Below the pieces are notes generated by a model. The model was not told the DNA's origin. It was given only the letters and a program-made list of their open reading frames with translations, and did not search any database. A DNA stretch of 64,000 nucleotides from Maridesulfovibrio frigidus DSM 17176 (GTDB lineage: Bacteria; Desulfobacterota; Desulfovibrionia; Desulfovibrionales; Desulfovibrionaceae), in contig NZ_JONL01000003.1 in the NCBI RefSeq assembly GCF_000711735.1, forward strand, positions 372,001 through 436,000, written 5' to 3'. A program made the position numbers and the translations under genes. Positions 42,293-51,228 of this stretch are shown here, in pieces. Every line of letters starts with the position of its first letter. Position 1 is the stretch's first letter.

Positions 42293-43114
42293 ATGGAAAA
42301 TGATACATCAGGAAACCTGCTAGGTGAAACTGTCAATTATGCAAAGGTTATAGCCATTGCAAACCAGAAGGGAGGAGTAGGCAAAACAACTACAGCTTTG
42401 ACTTTGGGGGAAGCTCTTACCCGCCTTGGTAAAAAGGTGTTGGTTATTGATCTGGATCCTCATGCAAATGCTTCTGTTCATTTGTCGTTTTTCCCGGAAA
42501 CAGTGAGTATGACCGCTCACAATCTGTTCTTTGATGATGCTGACTTTGAAACGCTCTGGCTGCAGATAGTCCAGAAAAGAGCTACTGTAGGATTCGACTT
42601 TGTTCCTGCAAGCATACGGCTTTCTGAATTAGAAAATGATCTTAAAGATAGAAAGAATAAAGGGATGGTTTTATCCGGGGCTCTTGCCTGGATAACTGAT
42701 CAATACGACTATGTCTTGATTGACTGTCCGCCACATGTCGGGGTACTTTTGGTTAACGCCATTGTAGCTTCGGATTTGGTTCTTATTCCCATTCAGACAG
42801 ACTTTCTGGCTCTTTATGGAATTAGATTGTTGTTTGACACGATTAAAGTTTTAAATAAGGTTTTACCTCGTCCTGTTAAGTTTAAAGCATTACCGACGAT
42901 GTATGATGGTAGGGCCGGTGCGTGTCGCAAAATTTTGAATCTCATTCGCCGGAAGCTTCAAGATCGGGTTTTTAGCACAGTCGTGCATATGGATACGAAA
43001 TTTAGAGAGGCATGCGCCAGTGGAAGGGTCATATTTTCAATTGATGAAAAGTCCCGAGGCGCGTTGGAATACATGCAACTGGCGAGAGAGATTATAAGAA
43101 ATGAAGACGCCTGA
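42293..43114 (+). CDS. ParA-family ATPase of the chemotaxis operon
   Basis: A 273-residue ParA/MinD-type ATPase with the deviant Walker A motif K26-GGVG-K31-TT, Walker A' in VLVIDLDPHANAS and VLIDCPPH as Walker B. It has no N-terminal helix-turn-helix. It overlaps the downstream cheW by 14 bases. ParA-type proteins inside che operons, such as ParC of Vibrio, place chemosensory arrays at the cell poles and share them between daughter cells; that role is likely here by context. Confidence 0.92.
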   Translation: MENDTSGNLLGETVNYAKVIAIANQKGGVGKTTTALTLGEALTRLGKKVLVIDLDPHANASVHLSFFPETVSMTAHNLFFDDADFETLWLQIVQKRATVGFDFVPASIRLSELENDLKDRKNKGMVLSGALAWITDQYDYVLIDCPPHVGVLLVNAIVASDLVLIPIQTDFLALYGIRLLFDTIKVLNKVLPRPVKFKALPTMYDGRAGACRKILNLIRRKLQDRVFSTVVHMDTKFREACASGRVIFSIDEKSRGALEYMQLAREIIRNEDA

Positions 43115-43802
43115 AGAATATTTCGTAGAAAATGTGAATTTGCCTGGCGAAGAGCAGCAAAAGGACAATTACACTGATGCTGAATCCGCATTCATGGATA
43201 AGTACATTGGCATTGGGAGTTCTGATATTCTCAATGAAATTGAAAGAGTAGATCCGCGTGGAGACTCTAGCTTGCCCGGATTTATGCCAGCTCCTGATAT
43301 GGATGATTTTGGCGGAGAGGGAAGCGCTGAAAATTTCGAAGAGCGGCTTAAGGACGATGATGAAGTTCAGCTTGTGAGTTTTGTTGTGGGTGAGCGAGAA
43401 TATGCGCTTCCCATAGTTGTAATTCAGGAAGTTGTGAAAAAAGTGTCTGTAACGCTGCTGCCCTCTGCTCCAGCGTATATGCAGGGTATCATTAATCTTA
43501 GGGGTAGAGTTACTCCTGTTTTGGATTTGAGACATCTTTTGCATAAAGGTATCGGGTCATCCGATAAATTCGTAGTGGTGTGTCGTCACAAGGGATTACA
43601 GGTTGGGTTAGCCATCAGCGCAGTTCAGACAATGTACCGTGCAGATAAAAGTGAATTGGTTTGGGGAGTGGAATCAGAGATCGGAGTTAGTGCCGATTTC
43701 TTGATTGGATTATATAAATCCGGAGAGAAATTGGTCAGTATTCTTTCCGTTGATCGGCTCGTAGAACAAATTTTAAAGAGCGAAGGTGAAAGAAATGCCT
43801 AA
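43101..43802 (+). CDS. cheW: CheW-domain protein with an 85-residue N-terminal extension
   Basis: A 233-residue protein. Residues about 88-225 form the CheW domain: VQLVSFVVGEREYALPI, LPSAPAYMQGIINLRGRVTPVLDLR. The extension in front is acidic, with no known domain (DKYIGIGSSDILNEIERVDPRG). Normal CheW is about 150-170 residues. The order ParA-ATPase then CheW with a long N-terminus resembles the ParC-ParP pair of Vibrio, where the extension of ParP binds ParC and its CheW-like domain binds the array. That parallel is inference. Its stop overlaps the next start by 8 bases. Confidence 0.9.
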   Translation: MKTPEEYFVENVNLPGEEQQKDNYTDAESAFMDKYIGIGSSDILNEIERVDPRGDSSLPGFMPAPDMDDFGGEGSAENFEERLKDDDEVQLVSFVVGEREYALPIVVIQEVVKKVSVTLLPSAPAYMQGIINLRGRVTPVLDLRHLLHKGIGSSDKFVVVCRHKGLQVGLAISAVQTMYRADKSELVWGVESEIGVSADFLIGLYKSGEKLVSILSVDRLVEQILKSEGERNA

Positions 43803-44163
43803 ACATATTCTGATTGTGGACGATTCAAAGACTGTAAGGAACCTTGTTGCCTTCATTATGAAGAAAGAAGGATTCAAAGTGAGCACCGCAGAAGATGGTT
43901 TGGATGGTCTTGAAAAACTCTATAGTCTTGACAAGGTCGACCTGATAATTTCTGACGTTAATATGCCTAGAATGGACGGGTTTACTTACATCAAGACCGT
44001 TCGTGAGCAAGATGCATACAAGGATATTCCTATTATTGTCCTCTCTACGGAAGGGCAGGAAAAAGATATACAGACCGGGCTTAATTTAGGAGCTAATCTT
44101 TATATGGTTAAACCTGCACAGCCTGAAAAAATGGTCAAAAATATCAAGATGCTCCTTGGTTAG
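43795..44163 (+). CDS. cheY: CheY-type single-domain response regulator
   Basis: A 122-residue receiver domain. The acidic pocket is in LIVDDSKT, the phosphoacceptor Asp in LIISDVNMPRMDG, the Thr/Ser in IVLSTEG and the Lys in YMVKPAQPEK. I start it at ATG 43795, which has AAGG 8 bases before it and gives the usual MPKHILIVDD; an in-frame GTG lies 9 bases upstream. CheA should phosphorylate it, after which it acts on the flagellar motor or another output. Confidence 0.95.
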   Translation: MPKHILIVDDSKTVRNLVAFIMKKEGFKVSTAEDGLDGLEKLYSLDKVDLIISDVNMPRMDGFTYIKTVREQDAYKDIPIIVLSTEGQEKDIQTGLNLGANLYMVKPAQPEKMVKNIKMLLG

Positions 44164-44260
44164 CAGTTAAAATTTATTACTCAAGTTTAAGTAATCAGGT
44201 GATACGAATGATAATATCTGAATTCTGTCGCAAAAGAACTTTAAATACAGGGGGCTCTAA

Positions 44261-47212
44261 ATGAGCCAGGATTTTTTGGATCCTGAAATATTTGCGGATT
44301 TCATAATCGAAGCAAAAGAACATCTGGAAACGATTGAGCCCAATTTACTTGAGCTTGAAAATAATCCAGATAATCTGGATATTCTTAATGAAATTTTCAG
44401 ACCAATGCACTCTCTCAAGGGAGCGTCAGGTTTTCTTGGTCTGAATACTATCAATGGACTTGCGCATAAAGCAGAAAATGTTCTTGATGAACTCAGAAAA
44501 GGCGAGATTTCTGTTACTTCTGAAATCATGGATGTTATTCTGCTTGCAACTGACGATTTACGTCAGCTCATTGATAATTTGCATGAGAGCGGTTCTGAAG
44601 GAGAAGTAGAAACTTCAATTGTTATCGGACGGATCGAAGCTATTATGGCGGGTGAGACGCTTGAACCTGAAATAGCAGTAGAATCCTCCGAAGAAGTTGA
44701 GCCTGAACTAGAACTTGAACCAGAAGTAGAAGAAGCCGAACCTGTTCTGGATGTGGTTGATGATTTTGAAGAACATGAATTGCCGGAGGTCGAAATGGTG
44801 CAGGAACCTAATAGTCCCGAATCTTCTGACCGTAAGCAATCGTATCAGTTTGTTGCTATTGTAAATACTGAGGAAGAGCCATATAAGCTCACCACTGTAG
44901 GAGAAGGCCATCTCGCTGATTTTCTTGAGGAAGCTCATGAAATAATAGAGAACCTGACAAGAGGTTTGCTCGAACTCGAGCAAGATCCAGAAGGTGATGA
45001 AGAGCTTATTAATGATATTTTTAGATTTTTCCACAACCTGAAAGGTAATAGTGGCATTATTGGATTTCGCGAGCTCAATTCGCTTACCCATGAAGCAGAA
45101 ACTCTGCTGAATAAGGTTCGCAAGGGCGAAGCCAAAGCTACTCACATCATGATTGATTTGCTTCTTGCTGTCGTGGATGGCATCGAATCTCTTATTGCGC
45201 ATGTGACTCCGTCTACCGGAGAAGTTCAGCCTCTTGATATTGCACAGCTTGTAGTTCCACTTCAGGATGCTGTTGAAAGAGGAGAGGTCATTCCTGTCCA
45301 GGGTAGTCCCGCTGAAGCTGAAGCTGAAGCCGAAGCGGAACCTGAGCAAGCAAAAGCTGAAGTTGAAGAAGAAGTTGAAAATGGTGCTGCCGAAGATGGG
45401 CTTGACCCTGAGGATATAGCCATTTTTGAACAGACAGTTCACCAGCAGCTTGATAATATTAGTTTGGCTCTTACTACTCTTGGTGAAGATTCATCCCAGA
45501 AAGATTACATAGACGGTTTATTCAGAAGCCTTGTTTCAATTCAGAATTCCGCCGGATATATGGGGTTTGACGATCTCAAAGAATATGGTGAGCGTACTGC
45601 TGGTCTTGTAGATCAGGCCCGCTCGACGGATATGGATTTTGGCTTGATGTTAGATCTTTTACGTCAGGAATGTGGCATCATTACAGAAATGATTGTTGCT
45701 GCTGTCGCCGAGCTTAATGGCGGAGATGGAGCTGATGCTAAGCCGGAAGCAGAAGTAAAGGTGGCCCCTAAGGTCAAAGAAAATATTAAACCTGCACTAA
45801 GGGTTGAACCTAAACCTGCTCCTAAGCCAAAGGCTGAAGCAGCGCCGGATCCTAAGCCAAAGGCCGAAGCGAAACCTAAAGCAGAGCCTAAGCCTAAAGC
45901 CGAAGAGAAACCGGCGCCTAAGCCCGTAGCAAAGCCTGCGCCAAAGCCCGCTCCTAAACCTGCGGGAGGCTCGTCAGCTCCTAAGACTACGAAGCCAAAG
46001 GCTATGACAACCATCAGAGTTGATCATCAAAAACTTGATCACTTGATGAATTTGATCGGCGAGCTGATTATCAGTCGCGGTAGATATACTATGCTTGCTC
46101 GTGGACTGGAGGAAGGACACTTAGAAGTACCTGTAGTCGCACAGCAGCTGACAGAAACAACATATGCTCTGTCCAGAATTTCTGATGATCTTCAAGATAC
46201 GATCATGAAAGTCAGAATGGTGGCAGTTCAGACTGTTTTCTCAAGATTTCCAAGGTTGGTTCGTGATCTCAGTCGCAAAAGTAATAAGCGAGTTGAGTTG
46301 ATTACTGAAGGCGAAGATACTGAACTTGATAAGAGTGTTGTCGAAGAAATCGGCGATCCGCTAGTTCATTTAATTCGAAATTCAGTTGACCACGGACTTG
46401 AGCCGGAAGAAGAAAGGATCGCAAACGGTAAAACTCCTGAGGGGCATGTTTGGTTACGTGCCTATCATAAGGGTAACTCTGTTGCGATTGAAGTCGAGGA
46501 TGATGGACGCGGTATTGATCCTGAAAAGATGCGCAATATAGCTGTGAAGAAAGGCGTTATTTCTGCAGATGAAGCAAGAAACCTAGATGATCGCGAAGCT
46601 ATTGAGCTCATCTTTGCACCGGGATTCTCGTCTGCTGAAAAGGTTACTGATATTTCCGGCCGAGGTGTCGGAATGGATGTTGTTCGTAACAACATCAAGG
46701 ACCTTAAAGGTAGCGTGCACATTACCTCGGAAGTTGGGAAGGGGTCTAAGTTTACCCTTACTCTGCCTCTGACTCTTGCTATTATTGATGCTCTGATGGT
46801 TCAAGTTAATGGCGCTAACTACGCTATTCCGCTTGATGCTGTTTCCGAGACTACGAAGATTGAAGCTGAAAGACTGACAGAAGTTAATAACCGTAAGGTT
46901 GTAACTTTACGCGGAGAAGTTCTTGGTATTGCCGAGCTTGCCGAATTGCTTGACCAGCCTGTAAGTGATCCTGACCGGGATGTGCTGCCTGTTGTTATTA
47001 TTCATGACAATGTCCGCAGATTGGGACTTGTGGTAGATAAGCTTCTAGAACGTCAGGAGATCGTAATTAAGCCTCTCGGACAGTTCCTTAATAGGTTTGA
47101 CTTGAAGGGCGTGTCTGGTGCAACCATCATGGGAGACGGTAGTGTAGTGCTTATCCTTGATCCTCATGAGGTCTACAGCATGGCTACTGTTAAAGGATCT
47201 ATGCAGCCATAA
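44261..47212 (+). CDS. cheA: chemotaxis histidine kinase with three HPt-like segments
   Basis: A 983-residue CheA. There are three HPt-like helical segments: the first has H50 (FRPMHSLKGASGF), the second H258 (FRFFHNLKGNSGI), and the third (about 385-485) has V425 at that place (FRSLVSIQNSAGY), so it cannot accept phosphate. A Pro/Ala/Lys/Glu-rich linker follows (about 490-580). Then come the dimerisation domain (about 585-650), the ATP-binding domain (LIRNSVDHGLE, EVEDDGRGID, DISGRGVGMDVV) and the C-terminal CheW-like regulatory domain (about 840-975). It reads the receptors and feeds CheY and CheB. Standard CheA has a single HPt. GGGGG before the ATG supports the start. Confidence 0.96.
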   Translation: MSQDFLDPEIFADFIIEAKEHLETIEPNLLELENNPDNLDILNEIFRPMHSLKGASGFLGLNTINGLAHKAENVLDELRKGEISVTSEIMDVILLATDDLRQLIDNLHESGSEGEVETSIVIGRIEAIMAGETLEPEIAVESSEEVEPELELEPEVEEAEPVLDVVDDFEEHELPEVEMVQEPNSPESSDRKQSYQFVAIVNTEEEPYKLTTVGEGHLADFLEEAHEIIENLTRGLLELEQDPEGDEELINDIFRFFHNLKGNSGIIGFRELNSLTHEAETLLNKVRKGEAKATHIMIDLLLAVVDGIESLIAHVTPSTGEVQPLDIAQLVVPLQDAVERGEVIPVQGSPAEAEAEAEAEPEQAKAEVEEEVENGAAEDGLDPEDIAIFEQTVHQQLDNISLALTTLGEDSSQKDYIDGLFRSLVSIQNSAGYMGFDDLKEYGERTAGLVDQARSTDMDFGLMLDLLRQECGIITEMIVAAVAELNGGDGADAKPEAEVKVAPKVKENIKPALRVEPKPAPKPKAEAAPDPKPKAEAKPKAEPKPKAEEKPAPKPVAKPAPKPAPKPAGGSSAPKTTKPKAMTTIRVDHQKLDHLMNLIGELIISRGRYTMLARGLEEGHLEVPVVAQQLTETTYALSRISDDLQDTIMKVRMVAVQTVFSRFPRLVRDLSRKSNKRVELITEGEDTELDKSVVEEIGDPLVHLIRNSVDHGLEPEEERIANGKTPEGHVWLRAYHKGNSVAIEVEDDGRGIDPEKMRNIAVKKGVISADEARNLDDREAIELIFAPGFSSAEKVTDISGRGVGMDVVRNNIKDLKGSVHITSEVGKGSKFTLTLPLTLAIIDALMVQVNGANYAIPLDAVSETTKIEAERLTEVNNRKVVTLRGEVLGIAELAELLDQPVSDPDRDVLPVVIIHDNVRRLGLVVDKLLERQEIVIKPLGQFLNRFDLKGVSGATIMGDGSVVLILDPHEVYSMATVKGSMQP

Positions 47213-47233
47213 GACTTAAATAAGATTAATTAG

Positions 47234-47271
47234 AAACACCCGGTGAAATTACTTTCACCGGGTGTTTTTTT
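47234..47271 (+). terminator. terminator of the che operon
   Basis: A perfect 15-bp stem (47234-47248 with 47253-47267), a 4-base loop and a T-run. It lies about 20 bases past the cheA stop. Confidence 0.9.
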
Positions 47272-47277
47272 ATGCAT

Positions 47278-47312
47278 AAAAAAAGCTCCGCTGAAGATTT
47301 CAGCGGAGCTTT
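47278..47312 (-). terminator. terminator of the convergent membrane-protein gene
   Basis: A perfect 14-bp stem (47282-47295 with 47299-47312) with a 3-base loop. On the minus strand it runs into seven T. It lies just past the stop of the minus-strand gene, back to back with the che terminator. Confidence 0.85.
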
Positions 47313-47335
47313 AAATTTTATAATGATAAATTGGG

Positions 47336-48298
47336 TTACATGGTTATGTATAGGTTCATAGCTCCAGCCATGACTGTGGCGTGGGAGAGAATGATGAGGA
47401 GTGGCGCAATAGCCAAACCTATTTTGTGTCTCATTGGAGTTGCGCTTTTCCATGTTACAATCCATATGGCGCAACATAGAAAACTTAAAGCTGCAGATGT
47501 TCCAAAGCTTATGAGGGTCGTATTGTTTGAAACAATAAGTCCTGCTTCAAGGCCGCATAAGTAATATATGATTCCAGTAACCAAAGCTAACTGGAGTATT
47601 GTCGGAAACAAAGCCCATTTAGCTACAACGGGAAGAGAAAACTTATAGTAATCCCGTCCGAAGTCATCTTTATTCCTGCGTAAAACAAGGTAAAGCCCGC
47701 CTATTGTTGCAGCGAAGGACAAAGACATGACTAAGTATAGCCCAGCTAATGATAGCTCAGCAATTCCGGGAATATTCGCGAAGTGCGATATGAATGGGGA
47801 CTCAGGAACAAGTGGAATTGGGGCTGCAGCTTGCTGTCTGAAGAAAATATTCATAGTAACCGTAACAACATGTATGGTCGTAAGTCCCCCGAGAGAAGCC
47901 AATACTCCAAGCAATATATGAAGTGGCTTTTTCTTTTTCATGGGCTTCCATGAAAGTTTATATGGGAGAAGTGTTAAAAGTGTAAAAGCTATTGTGATGT
48001 AGACCATCATGAAGGGAGACGCTGGATTAATCATCCATTCTAAGAGCCAATCAAATTTTTGAGTGAAATAAGCTCCGGCTCCCCCGGCTAAGACTAGAAA
48101 TAGAAAATACAGAATTAATGATAGTGAACAGATCTGTTGAGCAAGTTTGTCGTAGAAGATTTTTTTGCGGGCTTTGGCAATGATTTCTAAAATGACGGCC
48201 AGAATAGGTGCACCGATAGCTGAAAGAGCAATAAAATCTCCAATGGCCTTCGGAAGCATTTGTGTCGTGAGTCTTAACGGTTCCATGAGGGTGTTCAT
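47336..48298 (-). CDS. multi-spanning membrane protein of unknown function
   Basis: A 320-residue protein with about eight hydrophobic segments and few charged residues between them; a basic loop (WKPMKKKKP) lies near residue 125. The start is placed at ATG 48298 since AAGGAT lies 9 bases before it; a longer frame uses TTG. His residues inside TM segments (for instance in GGLTTIHVVTVTMNIF and LLIILSHATVMAGA) could bind haem, but I see no clear haem motif, so this is only a possibility. It stands alone between the che operon and an empty stretch, and I do not recognise the family. Confidence 0.75.
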   Translation of the reverse strand: MNTLMEPLRLTTQMLPKAIGDFIALSAIGAPILAVILEIIAKARKKIFYDKLAQQICSLSLILYFLFLVLAGGAGAYFTQKFDWLLEWMINPASPFMMVYITIAFTLLTLLPYKLSWKPMKKKKPLHILLGVLASLGGLTTIHVVTVTMNIFFRQQAAAPIPLVPESPFISHFANIPGIAELSLAGLYLVMSLSFAATIGGLYLVLRRNKDDFGRDYYKFSLPVVAKWALFPTILQLALVTGIIYYLCGLEAGLIVSNNTTLISFGTSAALSFLCCAIWIVTWKSATPMRHKIGLAIAPLLIILSHATVMAGAMNLYITM

Positions 48299-48689
48299 AT
48301 TTACTGTATCCTTCAAAAAATAATGATGTCGTCTAACAGATAAATGCTAATTAGAAAAAAGCAAGAGGGTACATATTAATATGGCAACTTGCGGGCAATT
48401 TTTTAGATAAGAAGTGCGCTGTTTCGTTTTATTATATAAACTGTTAGCTCAAATGATTAGCCGATAAGACTAATTTACTATATTCAGTATGAACTTTTGC
48501 CTTAAAAATAGCTTTGAATCAAGGGTAAGAGGGCGGTCTTTCAGTAATTTTAGCGATCTACTTGCCAAATTGCCTTAAGTCGCCTATTTTAAATCAGTTT
48601 AAATTTGAATAAGGTCTTACCTTTTTTACGTACAGGCCTCTTGTTATTTGTTTTTGCATGCTTTCATAATCCATCTGGAGACACCCTTG
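48299..48689. other. 391-base gap with no recognised feature
   Basis: The region between the divergent membrane-protein and CpoB-like genes is AT-rich and holds promoters for both in principle. I see no RNA gene, clear promoter box, repeat or reading frame worth reporting. Confidence 0.4.
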
Positions 48690-49514
48690 ATGAGATATTT
48701 CTATATTCTTCCAGTGCTTATACTTATACTATCCGTCAGTGGATGTTTTTCTGGCAAACAGCCTGAGGAGCCTGCATTTGGGGGAAGTGAAGAGTGGCGG
48801 TTAAAAAGTCTAGAAGAAAATTTTTTGAATTTTAAAGAAGGCATGCATACTCAAAAGGATCTAATCGATAGTAACTATCAGCAGACAAGGTCTGATGTTG
48901 ATCTGATTCAAGAACGGCTGACCAAGCTTGATAATTCAATTACTGAATTAAAAGTGGCGCAGCAGAAAATTATTGCTACGCAAGCGGAACTCCCCGTTGT
49001 TGCCGTACCAGTTCCGGTGCCTGTTGTTGAGGAAGTTGTCAGTTCCAGCGATGAAGAAAAGCCCTGGATGAATGTTCCGGGTGAGAAGGTTGAAGAGGTT
49101 GCAGTCGTTGTGCCGGTTGCAGCTCCAAAGTCTTCCGGAAACGTTGAGAATTTATATAAAGAGGGTGTCAATTTTGTTATGAACGATGCGCCTCTTAAGG
49201 GGCGTAAGTTATTACTTAATTTTTTGAAGAAGAGCCCTGCGAACAAGCTCGCTCCTAATGCTTTGTACTGGATAGGTGAAACTTACTATTCAGAGAAAAA
49301 TTTTGCCCAGTCTATTTTGAAATTTAAAGAAGTGAGTAGGCGCTTTCCTAAAGCAAACAAGGTGCCGGATTCAATGCTTAAAATAGGTCTTGCTTATGAC
49401 AAGCTTGGTGACAAAGAAAACGCTATTTTCTATCTTCAAACCTTGCTTGATGAGTATCCAAAGTCTTCCTCTGCTAAGATTGCCACATCTAGGCTCCGCG
49501 AGCTTGAGGGTTAA
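48690..49514 (+). CDS. CpoB/YbgF-like TPR lipoprotein
   Basis: A 274-residue lipoprotein. The start is ATG 48690, with CTGGAG 9 bases before it, giving a short leader and the lipobox VSGC. A coiled-coil region (about 35-105, QQTRSDVDLIQERLTKLDNSITEL) and a Pro/Val linker precede the C-terminal TPR domain (about 155-274: VENLYKEGVNFVMNDAPLKGRKLL, NALYWIGETYYSEKNFAQSI). This is the layout of the Tol-Pal accessory protein CpoB/YbgF, though with a lipid anchor and without tol genes nearby. It helps envelope constriction or cell-wall synthesis in other bacteria; here this is inferred. Confidence 0.8.
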   Translation: MRYFYILPVLILILSVSGCFSGKQPEEPAFGGSEEWRLKSLEENFLNFKEGMHTQKDLIDSNYQQTRSDVDLIQERLTKLDNSITELKVAQQKIIATQAELPVVAVPVPVPVVEEVVSSSDEEKPWMNVPGEKVEEVAVVVPVAAPKSSGNVENLYKEGVNFVMNDAPLKGRKLLLNFLKKSPANKLAPNALYWIGETYYSEKNFAQSILKFKEVSRRFPKANKVPDSMLKIGLAYDKLGDKENAIFYLQTLLDEYPKSSSAKIATSRLRELEG

Positions 49515-50744
49515 TTGGACAATTTAGGCTCGCAGTTTAATCTCAAAGAAGAGTACTTTGCTTGTCTCGCTTTGAGGTTCACGCCCGGTCTAGGCCCGAA
49601 ATCATGGGCACGCATACTAAATCATTATTTAAGTGCCTATGATGCCTTAAAAGATTCTTCCAATTGGGCGGAATTGAGATTTTGTCATGAAAAGGTAGCA
49701 AAGTCAGCTAAAGATGAGATCTGGCGCCGATCTGCCGAAAAGGAATTCAAAGAGGTTATGAGGCTCCGTTTTGGAGTTCTGCCTTGGACGCATCCCAATT
49801 TTCCTGCATCTCTGAAAGAAATATCTGACCCTCCCACTTATCTATATTATTATGGAGATCCGTCTCTACTTCGAAATGCTGGAGTTGCTGTTGTCGGATC
49901 CCGTAAGAGCAGTAATCTGGGACTGGAATATGCTAGAAGGTTTTCCCGCGAGCTATCCGCTAAAGGGATCACAGTTATTTCCGGTTTTGCCAGAGGGATT
50001 GACGCTTGCGCCCATAAAGAGGCGTTGAAAGAGATAGGTTCATCGATTGCGGTTCTCGGTACTGGGCTTGATGTGGACGATTATCCTTCAAACAGCCGTG
50101 ACCTTAGAGACAATTTAATAGAGAGCGGGTTGATAGTTTCGGAATTGTCGCCCGGTACTAGACCTTATTCTAACAATTTTCCATTTCGTAACCGCATAAT
50201 CAGTGGGCTTAGTTCCGGCGTGCTGGTGGTCGAAGCAAATGTCAAAAGCGGAAGTTTGATAACTGCCAGACTCGCTGCTGAGCAGGGGCGCGAAGTTATG
50301 GCTCTTCCGGGTCCTCTAGGAAGCAGTAATTTTGCGGGTTGTCTTAAGTTAATTAAAGAGGGCGCCGCTCTTGTCGAAAGTGTAGATGATGTTTTATTGA
50401 ATATTGGTCATTCACTGGCTGTTGATCTTGAAAGTAAGGTTGAAATTCCACCTGAACGGATTTTGCCGCGAAAGAATTTACGCAGTATAAAGAATACAAG
50501 AGCAGAAAATAATACTGTTGCCCAGTCTGAAAGTGCTACTTTTGTTCTGGATGTAGATAAACTTGACCCTTCCGAAGTTGATATTGCGCGAGTTCTTGAA
50601 GCTGAAGGTAAGCTTCATCTTGACGAAATTGCACGGAAATCAGGAGTTGAAGTGGCTATTACCGGGGCTGTTCTTCTCGGGATGGAAATGAAGGGAATCG
50701 TTGTGCACTTTCCCGGCATGTACTATGATCTTAAGCGGAACTGA
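49515..50744 (+). CDS. dprA: DNA-protecting protein DprA (Smf)
   Basis: A 409-residue DprA. An N-terminal helical region is followed by the Rossmann fold: VAVVGSRKSSNLGLEYARRFSRELSAKG, GFARGIDACAHKEAL and VVEANVKSGSLITARLAAEQGREVMALPGP. The C-terminus (about 345-409) is a winged-helix domain. DprA loads RecA on incoming single-stranded DNA in natural transformation. The start is TTG 49515, directly after the upstream stop codon and 4 bases from GAGGG, so translation is probably coupled. Confidence 0.92.
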   Translation: MDNLGSQFNLKEEYFACLALRFTPGLGPKSWARILNHYLSAYDALKDSSNWAELRFCHEKVAKSAKDEIWRRSAEKEFKEVMRLRFGVLPWTHPNFPASLKEISDPPTYLYYYGDPSLLRNAGVAVVGSRKSSNLGLEYARRFSRELSAKGITVISGFARGIDACAHKEALKEIGSSIAVLGTGLDVDDYPSNSRDLRDNLIESGLIVSELSPGTRPYSNNFPFRNRIISGLSSGVLVVEANVKSGSLITARLAAEQGREVMALPGPLGSSNFAGCLKLIKEGAALVESVDDVLLNIGHSLAVDLESKVEIPPERILPRKNLRSIKNTRAENNTVAQSESATFVLDVDKLDPSEVDIARVLEAEGKLHLDEIARKSGVEVAITGAVLLGMEMKGIVVHFPGMYYDLKRN

Positions 50745-50824
50745 GGTACAGTCCTTAATGGCTTGCCAAAGAAGAGAGTCCGATAATCACATATGATTTA
50801 ATTTGATCAGGAGATGTTCGACAG

Positions 50825-51226
50825 ATGCAAAAAATTCCAGTTAAGCTTGCAGAACCGGGGATGAAGCTGGCAAAGCCCGTTACTCGTGAAAACGGTATGG
50901 TCGTTCTTGCTGAGGGGCTTGAACTTACTGAGAGTCTCATTTCTCGCCTTGAGGGTATGGATGTTGAGCGCATTGTTGTACAGGGTAACCCTCTTGACCT
51001 CGGCTCCGGTGGAGATTCTTCATGGGGAAAAAAATCTGAACGTCTTGATCATCTTTTTCGCAAGTATAATGAAGATAAGTGGATGTTCCGCGTAAAGGGA
51101 TTTTTCAGGGAATATTTCAACCTCAAAGCTGCTGCTCAGAAAGCTGCCGAGGATGCCGAAAAATTAGCCGAGGAAGAGGCCGCAGCTGCCGCTCTTGAAG
51201 CTGAAGAAAGTAGCGAGGAATCTTAA
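50825..51226 (+). CDS. small protein with acidic C-terminal helix, upstream of HDOD protein
   Basis: A 133-residue protein. Residues about 5-60 form a small beta-rich module (VKLAEPGMKLAKPVTRENGMVVLAEGLELTESLISRLEGMDVERIVV) which resembles the DUF3391-like module in front of some HD-GYP proteins. The rest has a basic patch and a Glu/Ala-rich tail predicted to be one long helix (from about residue 100). It ends 2 bases before the HDOD gene, so they should be co-expressed. No function can be named. Confidence 0.75.
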   Translation: MQKIPVKLAEPGMKLAKPVTRENGMVVLAEGLELTESLISRLEGMDVERIVVQGNPLDLGSGGDSSWGKKSERLDHLFRKYNEDKWMFRVKGFFREYFNLKAAAQKAAEDAEKLAEEEAAAAALEAEESSEES

Positions 51227-51228
51227 AG

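Noticed and set aside
44708-45442. Long minus-strand frame opposite cheA
   Set aside because: It lies fully inside cheA, which has clear domains; the frame is a by-product of Glu/Ala-rich codons.
45770-45990. Possible tandem repeat or recombination site in the cheA linker
   Set aside because: The repeats are the AEPKPKAE-type protein linker, a normal low-complexity feature of CheA.
45664-46014. Minus-strand Gly/Ala-rich frame opposite the cheA linker
   Set aside because: It mirrors the Lys/Pro/Ala repeat of the cheA linker and has no ribosome site.
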